64,000 nt of DNA from an uncultured archaeon. Lineage in GTDB: Archaea; Thermoproteota; Bathyarchaeia; Bathyarchaeales; Bathycorpusculaceae. Every line of letters starts with the position of its first letter. The stretch's first letter is position 1. A program made the translations under genes and the position numbers. The notes beneath the pieces were generated by a model that was not told where the DNA came from, ran no database searches, and worked only from the letters and a program-made list of their open reading frames with translations. The stretch covers positions 26,515-90,514 of the forward strand of contig CALJDG010000048.1 of the NCBI GenBank assembly GCA_938023865.1, read 5' to 3'. Positions 1 to 8,701 of this stretch are shown piece after piece.

Positions 1-1
1 C

Positions 2-64
2 GTTAGGTTTACAGGCTTTCCAAAACCCGTGAAAATAGTTACTGCAGTTGATTTTGAACGCTAA
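2..64 (+). CDS. C-terminal end of an unidentified protein (partial, cut by window start)
   Basis: An open frame runs in from the left edge and stops with TAA at 62-64, giving about 20 residues that end in VDFER. It is followed by a short A-rich gap and then the convergent thermosome gene, which fits a real gene end. The tail is too short to name a family, and chance cannot be excluded. Confidence 0.35.
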   Translation, partial: VRFTGFPKPVKIVTAVDFER

Positions 65-88
65 AAAAGAAAAATGGGCTGAGTCTTT

Positions 89-1732
89 TTACTCTTCAAA
101 TTCTGGCGTTTCTTTAGGTTTTCCTTTTTCCTTTTCCTTTTCGATTCCCTTGGCTGCGATTAAATCGTCAATCTTTAATATCATGTTTGCTGCTTCGGTG
201 GCTGACTTAACGACTTGAAGCTTAACCCGCAATGGCTCCAGGACGTTGAGTTCCAGCATGTCTCTAATCTTGCCAGAGAAGACGTCAACACCGTATGAAG
301 CCGTCGCAGCGCTTTCGTGTTTAGCTCTTAAGGCAACCATTATGTCAACAGGGTCTAAGCCGGCATTTTCAGCCAGAGTTAATGGTATAGACTCGACAGC
401 ATCGGCAAAAGCTTCTATTGCTAGTTGCTCGCGCCCGCCAACTTTTACTGCATAGTCTCTGAGCTGCTTTGCCACTTCGGCTTCTGGTGCACCACCTCCA
501 GGCACGATTTTCCCGTCTTCAATGGCATTTCTGACAACGCACAAGGCGTCGTGCAAGGAGCGTTCAGCCTCGTCGACCACGTGTTCTGTTCCACCCCTAA
601 CCACCATTGTGACCGCCTTTGGATTCTTGCACTCCCGTATATAGACTAGCTTGTCTTCGCCTACCTTGATTTCCTCGACAAGTTTCGCCTCGCCGAGCAC
701 TTCTGGCGTTAGGTCTTTCACGCTCGCTACTATTTTGCCGCCGGTTGCTCTTGCCAGCTTCTCCATATCACCGCTACTTATGTTTTTGACCGCCAATATG
801 CCTCTCTTTGCCAAGAAGTGCAGTGCAACGTCGTCTATGCCTTTTTCGCATAAAACAACGTTGGCGCCTGCCTCTGCAATCTTGTCCACCATCTCACGGA
901 GCATGCGCTCTTCCTCATCCAAGAAGAGCTTCATCTGTTCGGGGCTCTCAATGTTTATTTTAGCATCAAACTCCGTCTTCTCAATCTCCAGCTTTGCGTT
1001 CAAAAGTGCAATCTTCGCATTATTGACTATCTTTGGCATCTGCGGGTGAGCCACTTCCTTATCTATAACCATGCCCTTGACAAGCTCTGTCTCTTCAAGG
1101 CTTTTGCCGTGCTTTTTCAAAATCTTAATTAAGTCGATGTCAGCCCTGAGCTTCCCATCCTTCTCCTCGGCGACTTGCTTCACGGCTTCAACAGCCAATT
1201 TCGCAAAGTGCTCTTTTGCAGCAGCTATTCCCTTGCTACCCATCGATGTTATCGCAACATCCATAAGCCTAATCTCGTCGTTAATGCTTACCGGCAGTGC
1301 CATATTCTCCAAAACTTCACGGGCCTTTTCACTAGCCTTCTTAAAACCTTCAATTATTATTGTTGGATGAATATTCTGATCTAAGAGTTCCTCAGCCTTC
1401 GAAAGAAGCTCTCCAGCTAGGACAGCAGCCGTAGTTGTTCCATCGCCAACCTCGTTGTCTTGGGCTTTAGCAACTTCCACAAGCATTTTCGCCGCTGGAT
1501 GCTGGACATCGATCTCTTTTAATATGGTTGCCCCATCATTAGTTATTGTGACATCGCCGAAGCTGCTGACAAGCATTTTGTCCATGCCCCTAGGTCCTAA
1601 AGTCGTTTTAACAAGCTCCGCTATTATCTTGGCTGCTGTAATGTTATTCCTTTGAGCCTCTCTTCCCGTCGTCCTACCAGTTCCTTCCTTCAACACTAGA
1701 ACAGGAACCGTTCCAGAGGGTACAGCCGCCAT
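89..1732 (-). CDS. thsA: Thermosome subunit (group II chaperonin)
   Basis: ATP-driven cytosolic chaperonin subunit that assembles into a double-ring folding chamber with a built-in lid. The 547 residues are the usual family length. The N-terminal nucleotide-binding signature [10 protein letters not shown] lies at about residues 44-53 and the GDGTT motif at 96-100; the equatorial domain returns near the C terminus (GGGAPEAE, then VDVFSGKI). The tail is charged ([10 protein letters not shown], ending EFEE) and lacks the GGM repeat found in many thermosomes. The start is ATG with a purine-rich GGGGGTGATG sequence just upstream, and a TATA box about 70 bases upstream. It is the only chaperonin gene in the window, so whether the ring is homo- or hetero-oligomeric cannot be told. 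The family call is secure; the subunit letter is arbitrary. Confidence 0.97.
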   Translation of the reverse strand: MAAVPSGTVPVLVLKEGTGRTTGREAQRNNITAAKIIAELVKTTLGPRGMDKMLVSSFGDVTITNDGATILKEIDVQHPAAKMLVEVAKAQDNEVGDGTTTAAVLAGELLSKAEELLDQNIHPTIIIEGFKKASEKAREVLENMALPVSINDEIRLMDVAITSMGSKGIAAAKEHFAKLAVEAVKQVAEEKDGKLRADIDLIKILKKHGKSLEETELVKGMVIDKEVAHPQMPKIVNNAKIALLNAKLEIEKTEFDAKINIESPEQMKLFLDEEERMLREMVDKIAEAGANVVLCEKGIDDVALHFLAKRGILAVKNISSGDMEKLARATGGKIVASVKDLTPEVLGEAKLVEEIKVGEDKLVYIRECKNPKAVTMVVRGGTEHVVDEAERSLHDALCVVRNAIEDGKIVPGGGAPEAEVAKQLRDYAVKVGGREQLAIEAFADAVESIPLTLAENAGLDPVDIMVALRAKHESAATASYGVDVFSGKIRDMLELNVLEPLRVKLQVVKSATEAANMILKIDDLIAAKGIEKEKEKGKPKETPEFEE

Positions 1733-1800
1733 ACACCATCACCCCCTTCATCCCGTTTTCTGCTAGCATGAGGTAGCAAATCACACGAAAAATTTACTTC

Positions 1801-1809
1801 TATATAAAT
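1801..1809 (-). promoter_or_regulatory. TATA box of the thermosome gene
   Basis: On the minus strand the sequence ATTTATATA is followed about 25 bases later by the expected transcription start near 1775-1780, leaving a leader of roughly 45 bases before the ATG at 1732. It lies in the 81-base gap between the thermosome and Sua5 genes and fits an archaeal TBP site. No heat-shock operator was recognised. Confidence 0.6.
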
Positions 1810-1813
1810 TTTT

Positions 1814-2878
1814 CTAGAGGCTTGCCTTAACAATTCTATAACCAGAAGCCTTCCTAAGCCTATTCATAACCGCCAGACCCAGCCCTTCAGTCGGTACACC
1901 CTCTGCTATAATTACATCAACACCTTCAGCATCAAACTCTCTCAAAAGCCCAAAAAGGTTCTTTGCAACCACATCAAGATGGTTTCTACCGCCAAGGGAC
2001 TTTACGACGTCAGCCTTATAGAAGCTAACAGTCTCATTTGTAGCCAAAACACCAACTTTCATTTCCTGCTTTTTATAATTGTTTACCAGCTGCATAACCT
2101 TTTGAACAATGGCTGGAAGCTCGCCTTCCACAACAACTAATTTAGCTTTTGGAGCATAATGTCTATGCTTCATCCCAGGCGAACGCGCCTTTTCAACGGG
2201 TAGCCTTTTCTCAGCAACCACTATCGGGTGCAGCTCAACTTTCCCCAGAACGGCCTCCAATGCCTCGCGGGGTGACCCACCTGGACGAAGTATCTGAGGC
2301 GGGTCGACGGTCACGTCCAAAACAGTGGATTCCACACCAATTCTGGTCGGTCCAGCATCCAAAATGGCGTCTATCCTTCCATCAAGGTCTTCTAGGACAT
2401 GCTCAGTCGTTGTCGGGCTTGGTTTCCCAGCAAGATTTGCACTTGGAGCAGCAATGGGGCAGCCGCTTTCTCTTATCAGGGCTAACGCCACATTATGTTT
2501 CGGCATCCTAACCGCTATTGTATCCAAACAAGCTACAGTCACGTCTGGAACAATATTGGAACGCTTAAAAACTAGTGTTAAGGGGCCTGGCCAAAACGTC
2601 TTCATTAAGATTTCAGCTTTGGCTGGAACATCCATCGCAAGTTTATAGACATCTTCAAATTTTCCAATGTGGACTATGGGTGGGTTGTCCGGTGGACGCC
2701 TTTTGGCTTTAAAAAGTGCCAAAACAGCCTTGGCATTCAATGCGTCGGCCCCTAAGCCATAAACTGTTTCTGTTGGAAAAGCTACCAAACCGCCATTTCT
2801 AATAATGCCGGCTGCCTCACGTATAATTTTGGCTTCTGGGTTTTCAGAGTTAACCTTAAACACTAAAGTCTTCTTCAT
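1814..2878 (-). CDS. sua5: Threonylcarbamoyl-AMP synthase (Sua5/YrdC family)
   Basis: Makes threonylcarbamoyl-AMP from threonine, bicarbonate and ATP, the first step of the t6A37 modification of ANN-decoding tRNAs; the KEOPS complex does the transfer. The N-terminal YrdC domain (about 1-205) shows PTETVYGLG at 35-43, the basic KAKRRPPDNPP segment near 58-67 and the PSANLAGKPSPT nucleotide-site segment. A C-terminal Sua5 domain of about 130 residues (from HRHYAPKAKLVVVEG on) makes this the long Sua5 form, not the short YrdC/TsaC form. At 354 residues it is full length. It is transcribed toward the thermosome gene. No KEOPS gene is adjacent. Confidence 0.95.
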   Translation of the reverse strand: MKKTLVFKVNSENPEAKIIREAAGIIRNGGLVAFPTETVYGLGADALNAKAVLALFKAKRRPPDNPPIVHIGKFEDVYKLAMDVPAKAEILMKTFWPGPLTLVFKRSNIVPDVTVACLDTIAVRMPKHNVALALIRESGCPIAAPSANLAGKPSPTTTEHVLEDLDGRIDAILDAGPTRIGVESTVLDVTVDPPQILRPGGSPREALEAVLGKVELHPIVVAEKRLPVEKARSPGMKHRHYAPKAKLVVVEGELPAIVQKVMQLVNNYKKQEMKVGVLATNETVSFYKADVVKSLGGRNHLDVVAKNLFGLLREFDAEGVDVIIAEGVPTEGLGLAVMNRLRKASGYRIVKASL

Positions 2879-2959
2879 AGGACCTCAGCCGAGTTTATCG
2901 CTCTTAAAATAGCTTAAACCTACTTAAACACATTTAGAACGAGAAGGATGAAGCTTAAA

Positions 2960-3457
2960 CTATACTACGTAGTAATCTATGACTTTTTTCATGCTTTTTG
3001 GTGCTGCTTGTCTTGTGGCGAGCTGTTTAAGGATTTTTATCATTTGGGGTTGGAAGCGGGCTATATCCGTTATGGTTACAAGTCCAACGAGACGTTTTCC
3101 ATCAACCACTGGCAGCTTCTTGATCTTCATCTGAAACATTAATTTTACCGCTTCTTCCAGTTCCATCTTTGGTTCCACAACAACAAGCGGACTTGACATA
3201 ATATCTTTAACTTTTGTTTTGTTCACATCTTTTGCTTCTGCGACAACCCTTTTTAGAAGGTCTCTTTCGGTTATTATGCCGACAGCTTTTCCCTTCCTAA
3301 TAGCTATTAGGCAGCCGATCTCAAACTTGTTCATCACTTCGGCGGCTTCACGGACGCTTGACTCCTCATCTATAGTTATTACTTCTCTAATCATGACATC
3401 TTCAACTTTAAGAGAAAGGGAGCTTTCCGCTTTTCTCGCTTCTTCCTCGTTTTCCAA
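2960..3457 (-). CDS. Protein of two CBS domains
   Basis: A 165-residue cytosolic protein made almost wholly of a tandem CBS pair: domain 1 about residues 18-75 (VEDVMIREVITIDEESSVREAA) and domain 2 about 83-140 (VKDIMSSPLVVVEPKMELEEAV). CBS pairs bind adenosine ligands such as AMP, ATP or SAM and act as energy or ligand sensors. There is no fused enzyme domain, so the target is unknown. It starts with TTG, supported by a GGTGA sequence 6 bases upstream. The last 25 residues are basic and may contact a partner or nucleic acid. Confidence 0.88.
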   Translation of the reverse strand: MENEEEARKAESSLSLKVEDVMIREVITIDEESSVREAAEVMNKFEIGCLIAIRKGKAVGIITERDLLKRVVAEAKDVNKTKVKDIMSSPLVVVEPKMELEEAVKLMFQMKIKKLPVVDGKRLVGLVTITDIARFQPQMIKILKQLATRQAAPKSMKKVIDYYVV

Positions 3458-3521
3458 GATTTCACCAAGCTTCCTATAAGGAAACCTACATAAATAATTT
3501 GACGCTTAGCAAGGAGAAACT

Positions 3522-4865
3522 TCAGTGTCCAAGCATTTTACGCGTCAGTTCTTCAACACGCTTGCTTGCAGGTATTCGCGCCCTCTCAAACTTTTCTTTA
3601 GGTTTTGTTAATGGTTTGGTGGCATCCAAACCCATTTTTGAAGTTAAACCTGTCTCTTGGTTTGCCGACGAGTCCAGCGTTGAACCTCTCACGTTTTCTA
3701 TTATGAGCAAGTCTTCAGCCGCTTGAAATCGTGTAGCAATAGCCCATTCAACATCCGCTATTTTAAACACGTCAATGTCAGAGTCCACAACGACAGCATG
3801 TTTTAGACTCGGGTGAGCTGCAAAAGCGGCTAACAAAGCGTTTTTTCCGTCGCCGTCAAGCTGTTTTTCGATAGATATTATTGCATGGAGCCACCCACCA
3901 CCGCCAACTGAAAGGTTTACAGCCTTAACCTTTGGCACAACTTTTGAAACAGCCTCATAAATCGCAGCCTCATAGGGAAGCCCCATTAAAAGCCTATGCT
4001 CCGTCCCTGAAGGCAAAAGCGCTTGGTAAATGTAGTCTCTGCGGTGCATTGCATTGACGATTTCAACGACGGGCTGCTTACGCTCAATATCGTATGTTCC
4101 AGTAATATCCACCAGTGGTCCTTCCGACACCTCCTTTGAAGCTGAAATTCTGCCCTCCAAGACAAGTTCAGCGTCTGCCGGAGCATACGCATCTACATAC
4201 CTGCACTTTACAAGCTGAAGTTTTCCGCCCAACAATGTGTTTGCAACTTCAAACTCATTTACGCCAAGGGGCACCGGCGAGGAAGCCGCCAACATGACCG
4301 CCGGATGAACACCAATAGAAATTGCCACGTCCAAGTCAACTTCAGCCTCCTTGGCCATCTGCCACAATTTATAAAGGTGCCGCGGAACCAAGCGTATCGC
4401 CAAATGCCTCCTGTCCAAAAGCTGCAAACGGTGAATAGATACATTTTCGGTGGTTCCGTCGAGACTTTTAGCGTGAACGACAGCTGAAGTGATGTAGGGA
4501 CCAGCATCCCTCTCAAAATGAGTCAAAATTGGAATTCTCAGCAGGTCTGGCTTTTCAATAACCTCCTTGATAGCGCCATCCTCAACAATTTTCGGTTTTT
4601 GTGGATTGCGCCAGGCCTCCAAAAGCCTTTGGTAAAGCCCTTCGGGCTTAATGCTTAAAGCTTCGCATATGCGCCTTCTTGCCCCACAGACATTCGCCAC
4701 AATCTTGGTTTTGGTTGCTTCAACATTCTCAAACATAAGAATAGGTCCCTCAGCGTCGAAGGCTTTTATTATATAGGATATTTCAAAGCTTCTCGAAACC
4801 TTTTCGTTTATGTGGAGCACGTCGCCTTTCTCTTCCATCTTCAGCAAGAAAGTTCTCAGGCTCAT
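3522..4865 (-). CDS. UbiD-family decarboxylase, possibly anhydromevalonate phosphate decarboxylase
   Basis: The 447 residues match UbiD-type non-oxidative decarboxylases, which use prenylated FMN. Visible family features are the N-terminal KVSRSFEISYIIKAFDAEGPILMFENV segment, ITSAVVHAKSLDGTTENVSIHRLQLLDRRHLAIRLVPRHLYK, and the region GNRN-like replaced by AVVVDSDIDVFKIADVEWAIATRFQ near the C terminus. In many archaea a UbiD homologue decarboxylates trans-anhydromevalonate 5-phosphate in the archaeal mevalonate pathway; that assignment here is inference, since neither the aconitase-X-type dehydratase subunits nor UbiX are in the window. Its ATG overlaps the stop of the upstream 129-residue gene by 4 bases, so the two are translationally coupled. 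Confidence 0.88.
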   Translation of the reverse strand: MSLRTFLLKMEEKGDVLHINEKVSRSFEISYIIKAFDAEGPILMFENVEATKTKIVANVCGARRRICEALSIKPEGLYQRLLEAWRNPQKPKIVEDGAIKEVIEKPDLLRIPILTHFERDAGPYITSAVVHAKSLDGTTENVSIHRLQLLDRRHLAIRLVPRHLYKLWQMAKEAEVDLDVAISIGVHPAVMLAASSPVPLGVNEFEVANTLLGGKLQLVKCRYVDAYAPADAELVLEGRISASKEVSEGPLVDITGTYDIERKQPVVEIVNAMHRRDYIYQALLPSGTEHRLLMGLPYEAAIYEAVSKVVPKVKAVNLSVGGGGWLHAIISIEKQLDGDGKNALLAAFAAHPSLKHAVVVDSDIDVFKIADVEWAIATRFQAAEDLLIIENVRGSTLDSSANQETGLTSKMGLDATKPLTKPKEKFERARIPASKRVEELTRKMLGH

Positions 4866-5251
4866 GTTACGCTCTCCTCTCGACTTTCCAAGCCTTCGCT
4901 TTTAGATTCTGTTAAGGTGACCCTATCAATAAGCCGTTTAAAAATGGCTTGCGCCTGCGTCTCGTCCATTTTCTCGAGATAGACTGAAACTATTGCTATT
5001 TTCCCCTTTTTTGAAGCCAAATATTCAGCAAACATGCGAGCTGAAACAACGTTTCTGTTGCCTAGTATAACGGACGACGACGGCAGTCCAGGAGTGCCAG
5101 GTGGTTTTGGTACGGCTATGGCTAGCGTTCCAAGCCGATCCTCATTCTCGCTTAAAAGTATTAGGCAAGAGTTCTTTGTTTCAAGGTAAACCACTAGAAA
5201 ATGAATGCGTTGCTCAATCAACTCGTCTTTAATAACCTTCGCTCGCTCCAT
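4862..5251 (-). CDS. Small protein coupled to the UbiD gene; resembles proteasome assembly chaperone 4 (tentative)
   Basis: A 129-residue soluble protein without membrane segments or cysteine motifs. The core reads LGTLAIAVPKPPGTPGLPSSSVILGNRN, then ARMFAEYLASKKGKIAIVSVYL, then a final helix. This order (hydrophobic strand, proline-rich turn, S-S-V-I-L-G, helix, strand) recalls eukaryotic PAC4/PSMG4 (LAVAM, PVSTSLLG, LAQRLARK, VFVSYNL). The resemblance is from memory and unproven. Its stop overlaps the start of the UbiD gene, so both are made from one message, and a small partner or chaperone of the UbiD enzyme is an alternative. The last 15 residues are charged and probably disordered. Confidence 0.75.
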   Translation of the reverse strand: MERAKVIKDELIEQRIHFLVVYLETKNSCLILLSENEDRLGTLAIAVPKPPGTPGLPSSSVILGNRNVVSARMFAEYLASKKGKIAIVSVYLEKMDETQAQAIFKRLIDRVTLTESKSEGLESREESVT

Positions 5252-5319
5252 CCCTGATTCTCCAACGTATTTATAGCTCTATGATTCACTATTTATTATT
5301 TTCAAAAAGGAAGGGGGAA

Positions 5320-5979
5320 ATGAATAAGAAAAAAAGAGCGGAGGAAATTCTGCAAATCCTACGTGAAGTTTTCACGCTGCCAAGATGGATTTCAGAAGGC
5401 CGGAACCCATTCGAAATCCTAGTTATAACAATAATTTCCCAAAACACCTCTGATAAAAACACGGAAAAAGCCTTCCAAAAACTTTCAAAAGCCTTTTTAA
5501 TTACACCTGAGACATTGGCAAAAGCTGAAACAACCAAAATCGAGGAGTGCTTGAAGGTCGCTGGCCTTTATAGAAACAAGGCGAGAATAATAAGAGAAGT
5601 TTCAAAAATAATTATGGATAAATTTGGCGGAAAACTAGAAACGATATTGGCTTTACCCTTTGAAGAAGCAAGAAAAAAACTTATGCAGCTGCCAGGCGTC
5701 GGCCCAAAAACCGCTGATGTTCTGCTGCTTTTCTCGGCAAATAAACCAACAATACCAGTAGATACGCATGTGAAACGTGTTTCTAAAAGGCTGGGGCTTA
5801 CACCAGTTGATGGAGATTATGAATGCGTTCGTCGATCTCTTCAGCTGCTGTATAACCCAGAAGATTATCTCGAGGTTCACATACTCCTAATTTTGTTGGG
5901 AAGAAAATACTGTAAAGCCATAAAACCCCTTTGCAAGCAATGCCCAGTTAAAACATTTTGCCCATCCAAAGCTGAATAG
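5320..5979 (+). CDS. nth: Endonuclease III (DNA glycosylase/AP lyase)
   Basis: Base-excision repair enzyme that removes oxidised pyrimidines and nicks the abasic site. The helix-hairpin-helix reads LMQLPGVGPKTADVLL (catalytic lysine in PGVGPKTA), followed by the catalytic aspartate in VDTHVKRVSKRLGL. The C terminus carries the iron-sulfur cluster as C-x6-C-x2-C-x5-C in CKAIKPLCKQCPVKTFCP. The ATG at 5320 was preferred over the in-frame ATG at 5281 because a strong GGAAGGGGG lies just before it and the protein then starts with a basic helix; this gives 219 residues, typical for Nth. Its stop lies 1 base from the end of the convergent Clp1-like gene. Confidence 0.95.
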   Translation: MNKKKRAEEILQILREVFTLPRWISEGRNPFEILVITIISQNTSDKNTEKAFQKLSKAFLITPETLAKAETTKIEECLKVAGLYRNKARIIREVSKIIMDKFGGKLETILALPFEEARKKLMQLPGVGPKTADVLLLFSANKPTIPVDTHVKRVSKRLGLTPVDGDYECVRRSLQLLYNPEDYLEVHILLILLGRKYCKAIKPLCKQCPVKTFCPSKAE

Positions 5980-5980
5980 C

Positions 5981-7279
5981 CTATGGAGGTTTGAAGCTCT
6001 CTTCAATTGTGGGGGACATGACCTCTTTCAAATTTTCGTCCAACCTCACTTTGCCAAAGATAACTATTGATATGCCGCTGGAAACTGGTGTGAAGATTTT
6101 TACAACTTTTCTACCGTAGTCGATTTCCTTAAGAACACCTATCCCGAGAAATTTTTTCTCGTCGTTATAGAGGGCTAGGAGCAAACCCTTCTCATCGCCC
6201 TTGAATGTAATCACAACCTTTTTTCCGAGTATTTCTTCGGTTTTTATGACGTTCTCAGGGCTTATCCAACGGTTTTTGCCAATAACAACATAGACCTTAT
6301 CTCTTAGCTCGACCATGTATAGGGGTTTCATTCCCAGCATACTGTAAATTTCCCTTTCCCGCCTCTTGCCCAAAAAGTTCTTGCTTGGAACCATAACTTC
6401 TTCACTTTCAACTTTAAGCCAGCTCATTGGTATGGACTGAACCTTTGAATTTTTCAGGTATTTTATGTAGCCCAGCTCTCGAAGGCTTCTGCGTTTGTCT
6501 CTGCTCCTTTGTTTTATGGTTTGAGGTGAATCAACAATCACTGTAGGGAAGCTCTTAACAGCATCCATAAGTGGTTTCAGCTTTTCGTCTTGTCGTATGC
6601 AGTAGATTATACTTGGTTCAATCTGTTCTATAAGCCGAACCTTATAATTTACTGCGTCTTCCCCCTCCACCCAACCATCAGTATTTACAATAACAAAATC
6701 TAAGTCCCCTCCCATAATTTCGTTTTTCAACAACGTCAACCCTTGAATTGCCTTATCTACGGCTCTGCTCGGTGACGTTACACCCACAAAATAGGCGTTT
6801 TTCGCCTCTAGGTTGAAAAGGTCTGTAATATGCCTCGATACGAAGGCGTAAGCTAGCGTGCATGGAGGCCCGACATCCGACTGCCCCAAATCGCCGTCTA
6901 AAATGGCTACCTTCTGCTTATCGTTCAATAGCCTATTCACCATGTACGTGCAAAAACTCGTTTTCCCAGAATCCGCCGTTCCTAACACCAATGCTAAGGC
7001 TGGTTTCGATCGAATTGTTGATAGTTCCTTGTAGGCTTTATCCCACGAAGGTGGAATGGTGTTTCCATCAACCTCCTCTAAGTTCGCATTCTCACCAAGT
7101 GCAACTTTGAAGGTTGCCGGTTCCATTACGAAAAAGGGCATTCTTTTCCCATCTCTTATTACGACCTTCTCCATGTTCCGCAGAGTATAGCCGAATACCT
7201 CAGCTTTACCCGAAACCAACGTAACCGACGCTGGTCCATCAACAAGCAGAGTTTTTCCATCCGCGACGTTTATGTCCAT
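5981..7279 (-). CDS. Polynucleotide 5'-hydroxyl kinase, Clp1/Grc3 family
   Basis: Phosphorylates 5'-OH ends of RNA (or DNA) with ATP; archaeal members are active kinases related to eukaryotic Clp1, Nol9 and Grc3. The N-terminal beta domain (about 1-90) precedes a P-loop GTADSGKT at 100-107, then DGDLGQSDVGPP, the Walker B-like LDFVIVNTDGWVEG, and a C-terminal beta domain after about residue 300. The 432 residues are normal for a kinase with both flanking domains. The start ATG shares its A with the stop of the upstream RNase H-fold gene at 7279, so the pair is tightly coupled, suggesting joint work on RNA processing or repair. Confidence 0.92.
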   Translation of the reverse strand: MDINVADGKTLLVDGPASVTLVSGKAEVFGYTLRNMEKVVIRDGKRMPFFVMEPATFKVALGENANLEEVDGNTIPPSWDKAYKELSTIRSKPALALVLGTADSGKTSFCTYMVNRLLNDKQKVAILDGDLGQSDVGPPCTLAYAFVSRHITDLFNLEAKNAYFVGVTSPSRAVDKAIQGLTLLKNEIMGGDLDFVIVNTDGWVEGEDAVNYKVRLIEQIEPSIIYCIRQDEKLKPLMDAVKSFPTVIVDSPQTIKQRSRDKRRSLRELGYIKYLKNSKVQSIPMSWLKVESEEVMVPSKNFLGKRREREIYSMLGMKPLYMVELRDKVYVVIGKNRWISPENVIKTEEILGKKVVITFKGDEKGLLLALYNDEKKFLGIGVLKEIDYGRKVVKIFTPVSSGISIVIFGKVRLDENLKEVMSPTIEESFKPP

Positions 7280-7917
7280 TATTTTTCTCTCCTAGCGTAA
7301 ACTTGACCGTTCCTTCGGGCAATTTTTATGGCCGAAACAATATCTCTTAAGCCTCTCCTATGCTTTGAGTCACTTATATACCGGTCTGTTCCAGCCTCGC
7401 TAACGCTTTCTAACACTATGTTACTAGGAAGTCTCATATCTAGGGCTTTTAAAAGTCTCTCTTTATATTCTGATACGCCATCACCAATCTTAACAGCAAC
7501 CATAGACGCCCTAATGTCCTTGAGGCTGTTTATAATGTTCTCTATCTCATTTAGTGCTTCATTTATGCTAAAACAGTTTTCAGTCCTAATAACTTTTCCA
7601 TCCGCCAGAACAGCTAAGCCCAAAATCTCGCCTGGATCTACGCCTATAATTATTTGCTCATAGGAATCTTTTCCCTCGATATGTTGAAGTGTCCGGTTCA
7701 CCAAAGCCTGGAGATCCATCTCATCCCTAAAAACTAGGATGTTCTCGTGATTGATGTAGGAGCGCTCCATTTCTGTTGTTATTACAACTTTTATCTCTAA
7801 AGGTATAGGCTCATGAGGTGTTAAGCTTATGAAGGGTACGTTGGCTCTCTTCAACTCGTTAACTATTAGGTAATAGGCTTTTCCTGAAACTGTAGCCACC
7901 GCCACTTTTGCTTTCAT
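7279..7917 (-). CDS. RNase H-fold (RuvC-like) protein coupled to the Clp1-like kinase
   Basis: No characterised family was recognised with confidence. The 212-residue protein has an N-terminal alpha/beta part (1-80: VAVATVSGKAYYLIVNELK, VVITTEMERSYI) and then IIIGVDPGEILGLAVLADGKVI at about 89-110, which looks like strand 1-2 of an RNase H/RuvC fold with its first acidic residue (GVDPG, 92-96). Later acidic positions in VAVKIGDGVSEYKE and a C-terminal basic helix (HRRGLRDIVSAIKIARRNG) complete the impression of a nuclease. It directly precedes and touches the Clp1-like kinase gene, so a joint role in end processing of nucleic acid is plausible but inferred. Confidence 0.8.
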   Translation of the reverse strand: MKAKVAVATVSGKAYYLIVNELKRANVPFISLTPHEPIPLEIKVVITTEMERSYINHENILVFRDEMDLQALVNRTLQHIEGKDSYEQIIIGVDPGEILGLAVLADGKVIRTENCFSINEALNEIENIINSLKDIRASMVAVKIGDGVSEYKERLLKALDMRLPSNIVLESVSEAGTDRYISDSKHRRGLRDIVSAIKIARRNGQVYARREK

Positions 7918-7978
7918 ACAACCTTCCTAATTTAGCCTTTTTAACAACAAATTATTATTTCGAACCTTATATCTATTG

Positions 7979-8683
7979 ATGTGCATGCCATTGTTACATA
8001 AAATTCCAACAGGCTGCAAGACGCTTGACGAAGCCCTTAAAGGCGGCTTCGCAATAGGCGAGGTTAGCTTGTTATATGGAGAGGCAGAAACAGCCAAAAC
8101 AACCCTGGCAATACAATGTGCAGTAAGCTGCGCGAGAGAGGGGTGCAAAACATTTTTTATGGATTGTGATGGCACGTTCTCCGGTCAAAGACTTTCACAA
8201 ATAGCATCCAAAGAAGCAGATAAAGTGGCGGAGCTCATAATACTTGCAAGGCCAAAGACCTTTCAAGAACAAACCCTTGTCATAGACCAACTGGCTAATT
8301 ACATAACCAAGGGCTTCGGGCTTGTCGTCGTAGACACTGTGACCTTCCTGTACCGCATGGAAGTAGCGGAAAATCCGGATAGTACATTCACTCTTAACCG
8401 CGAATTGAATAGGCAGATGGCTTTGTTAGCGCAAACTGCAAAAACACAGAAGGTGGCGGTTCTAGTCCTAAGTCAGGTTAGAAGCATCTTTGATGAGGCC
8501 TTTGTAGACGTTGAGCCCGTCGCCACAAGAGTGCTGAAATTTTGGGCAAACACAATAATTGCAATGAAGCCAACAGAAAATCCAAAAGTTGTTAAGATAA
8601 CAATAGAGAAAAAAGAAAAAATGACTAAACCTTTTTCATGTTATGCAGAAATAAGCGAAAAGGGACTTTGCGAGCATCTATAG
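7979..8683 (+). CDS. radB: RecA-family ATPase RadB
   Basis: RadB is the short archaeal RadA paralogue (RecA core without the N-terminal HhH domain) that modulates recombination. The protein begins LHKIPTGCKTLDEALKGGFAIGEV, typical for RadB. The Walker A reads GEAETAKT near residues 34-41, with alanine where the last glycine of GxxxxGKT is expected; Walker B is LVVVDTVTFLYR. A Ser/Gln segment (VLVLSQVRSIF) follows. Length about 234 residues is normal. The ATG at 7979 was chosen over the TTG at 7976; ATG 7985 (MPLL) is equally possible. No Shine-Dalgarno sequence is seen, which suits a leaderless message. It diverges from the RNase H-fold gene. Confidence 0.88.
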   Translation: MCMPLLHKIPTGCKTLDEALKGGFAIGEVSLLYGEAETAKTTLAIQCAVSCAREGCKTFFMDCDGTFSGQRLSQIASKEADKVAELIILARPKTFQEQTLVIDQLANYITKGFGLVVVDTVTFLYRMEVAENPDSTFTLNRELNRQMALLAQTAKTQKVAVLVLSQVRSIFDEAFVDVEPVATRVLKFWANTIIAMKPTENPKVVKITIEKKEKMTKPFSCYAEISEKGLCEHL

Positions 8684-8701
8684 CTATATGAAGGTTAAAA
8701 T

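Noticed and set aside
651-1049. Long plus-strand frames opposite the thermosome gene
   Set aside because: They are antisense shadows of a highly conserved coding sequence, with no start site or family pattern of their own.
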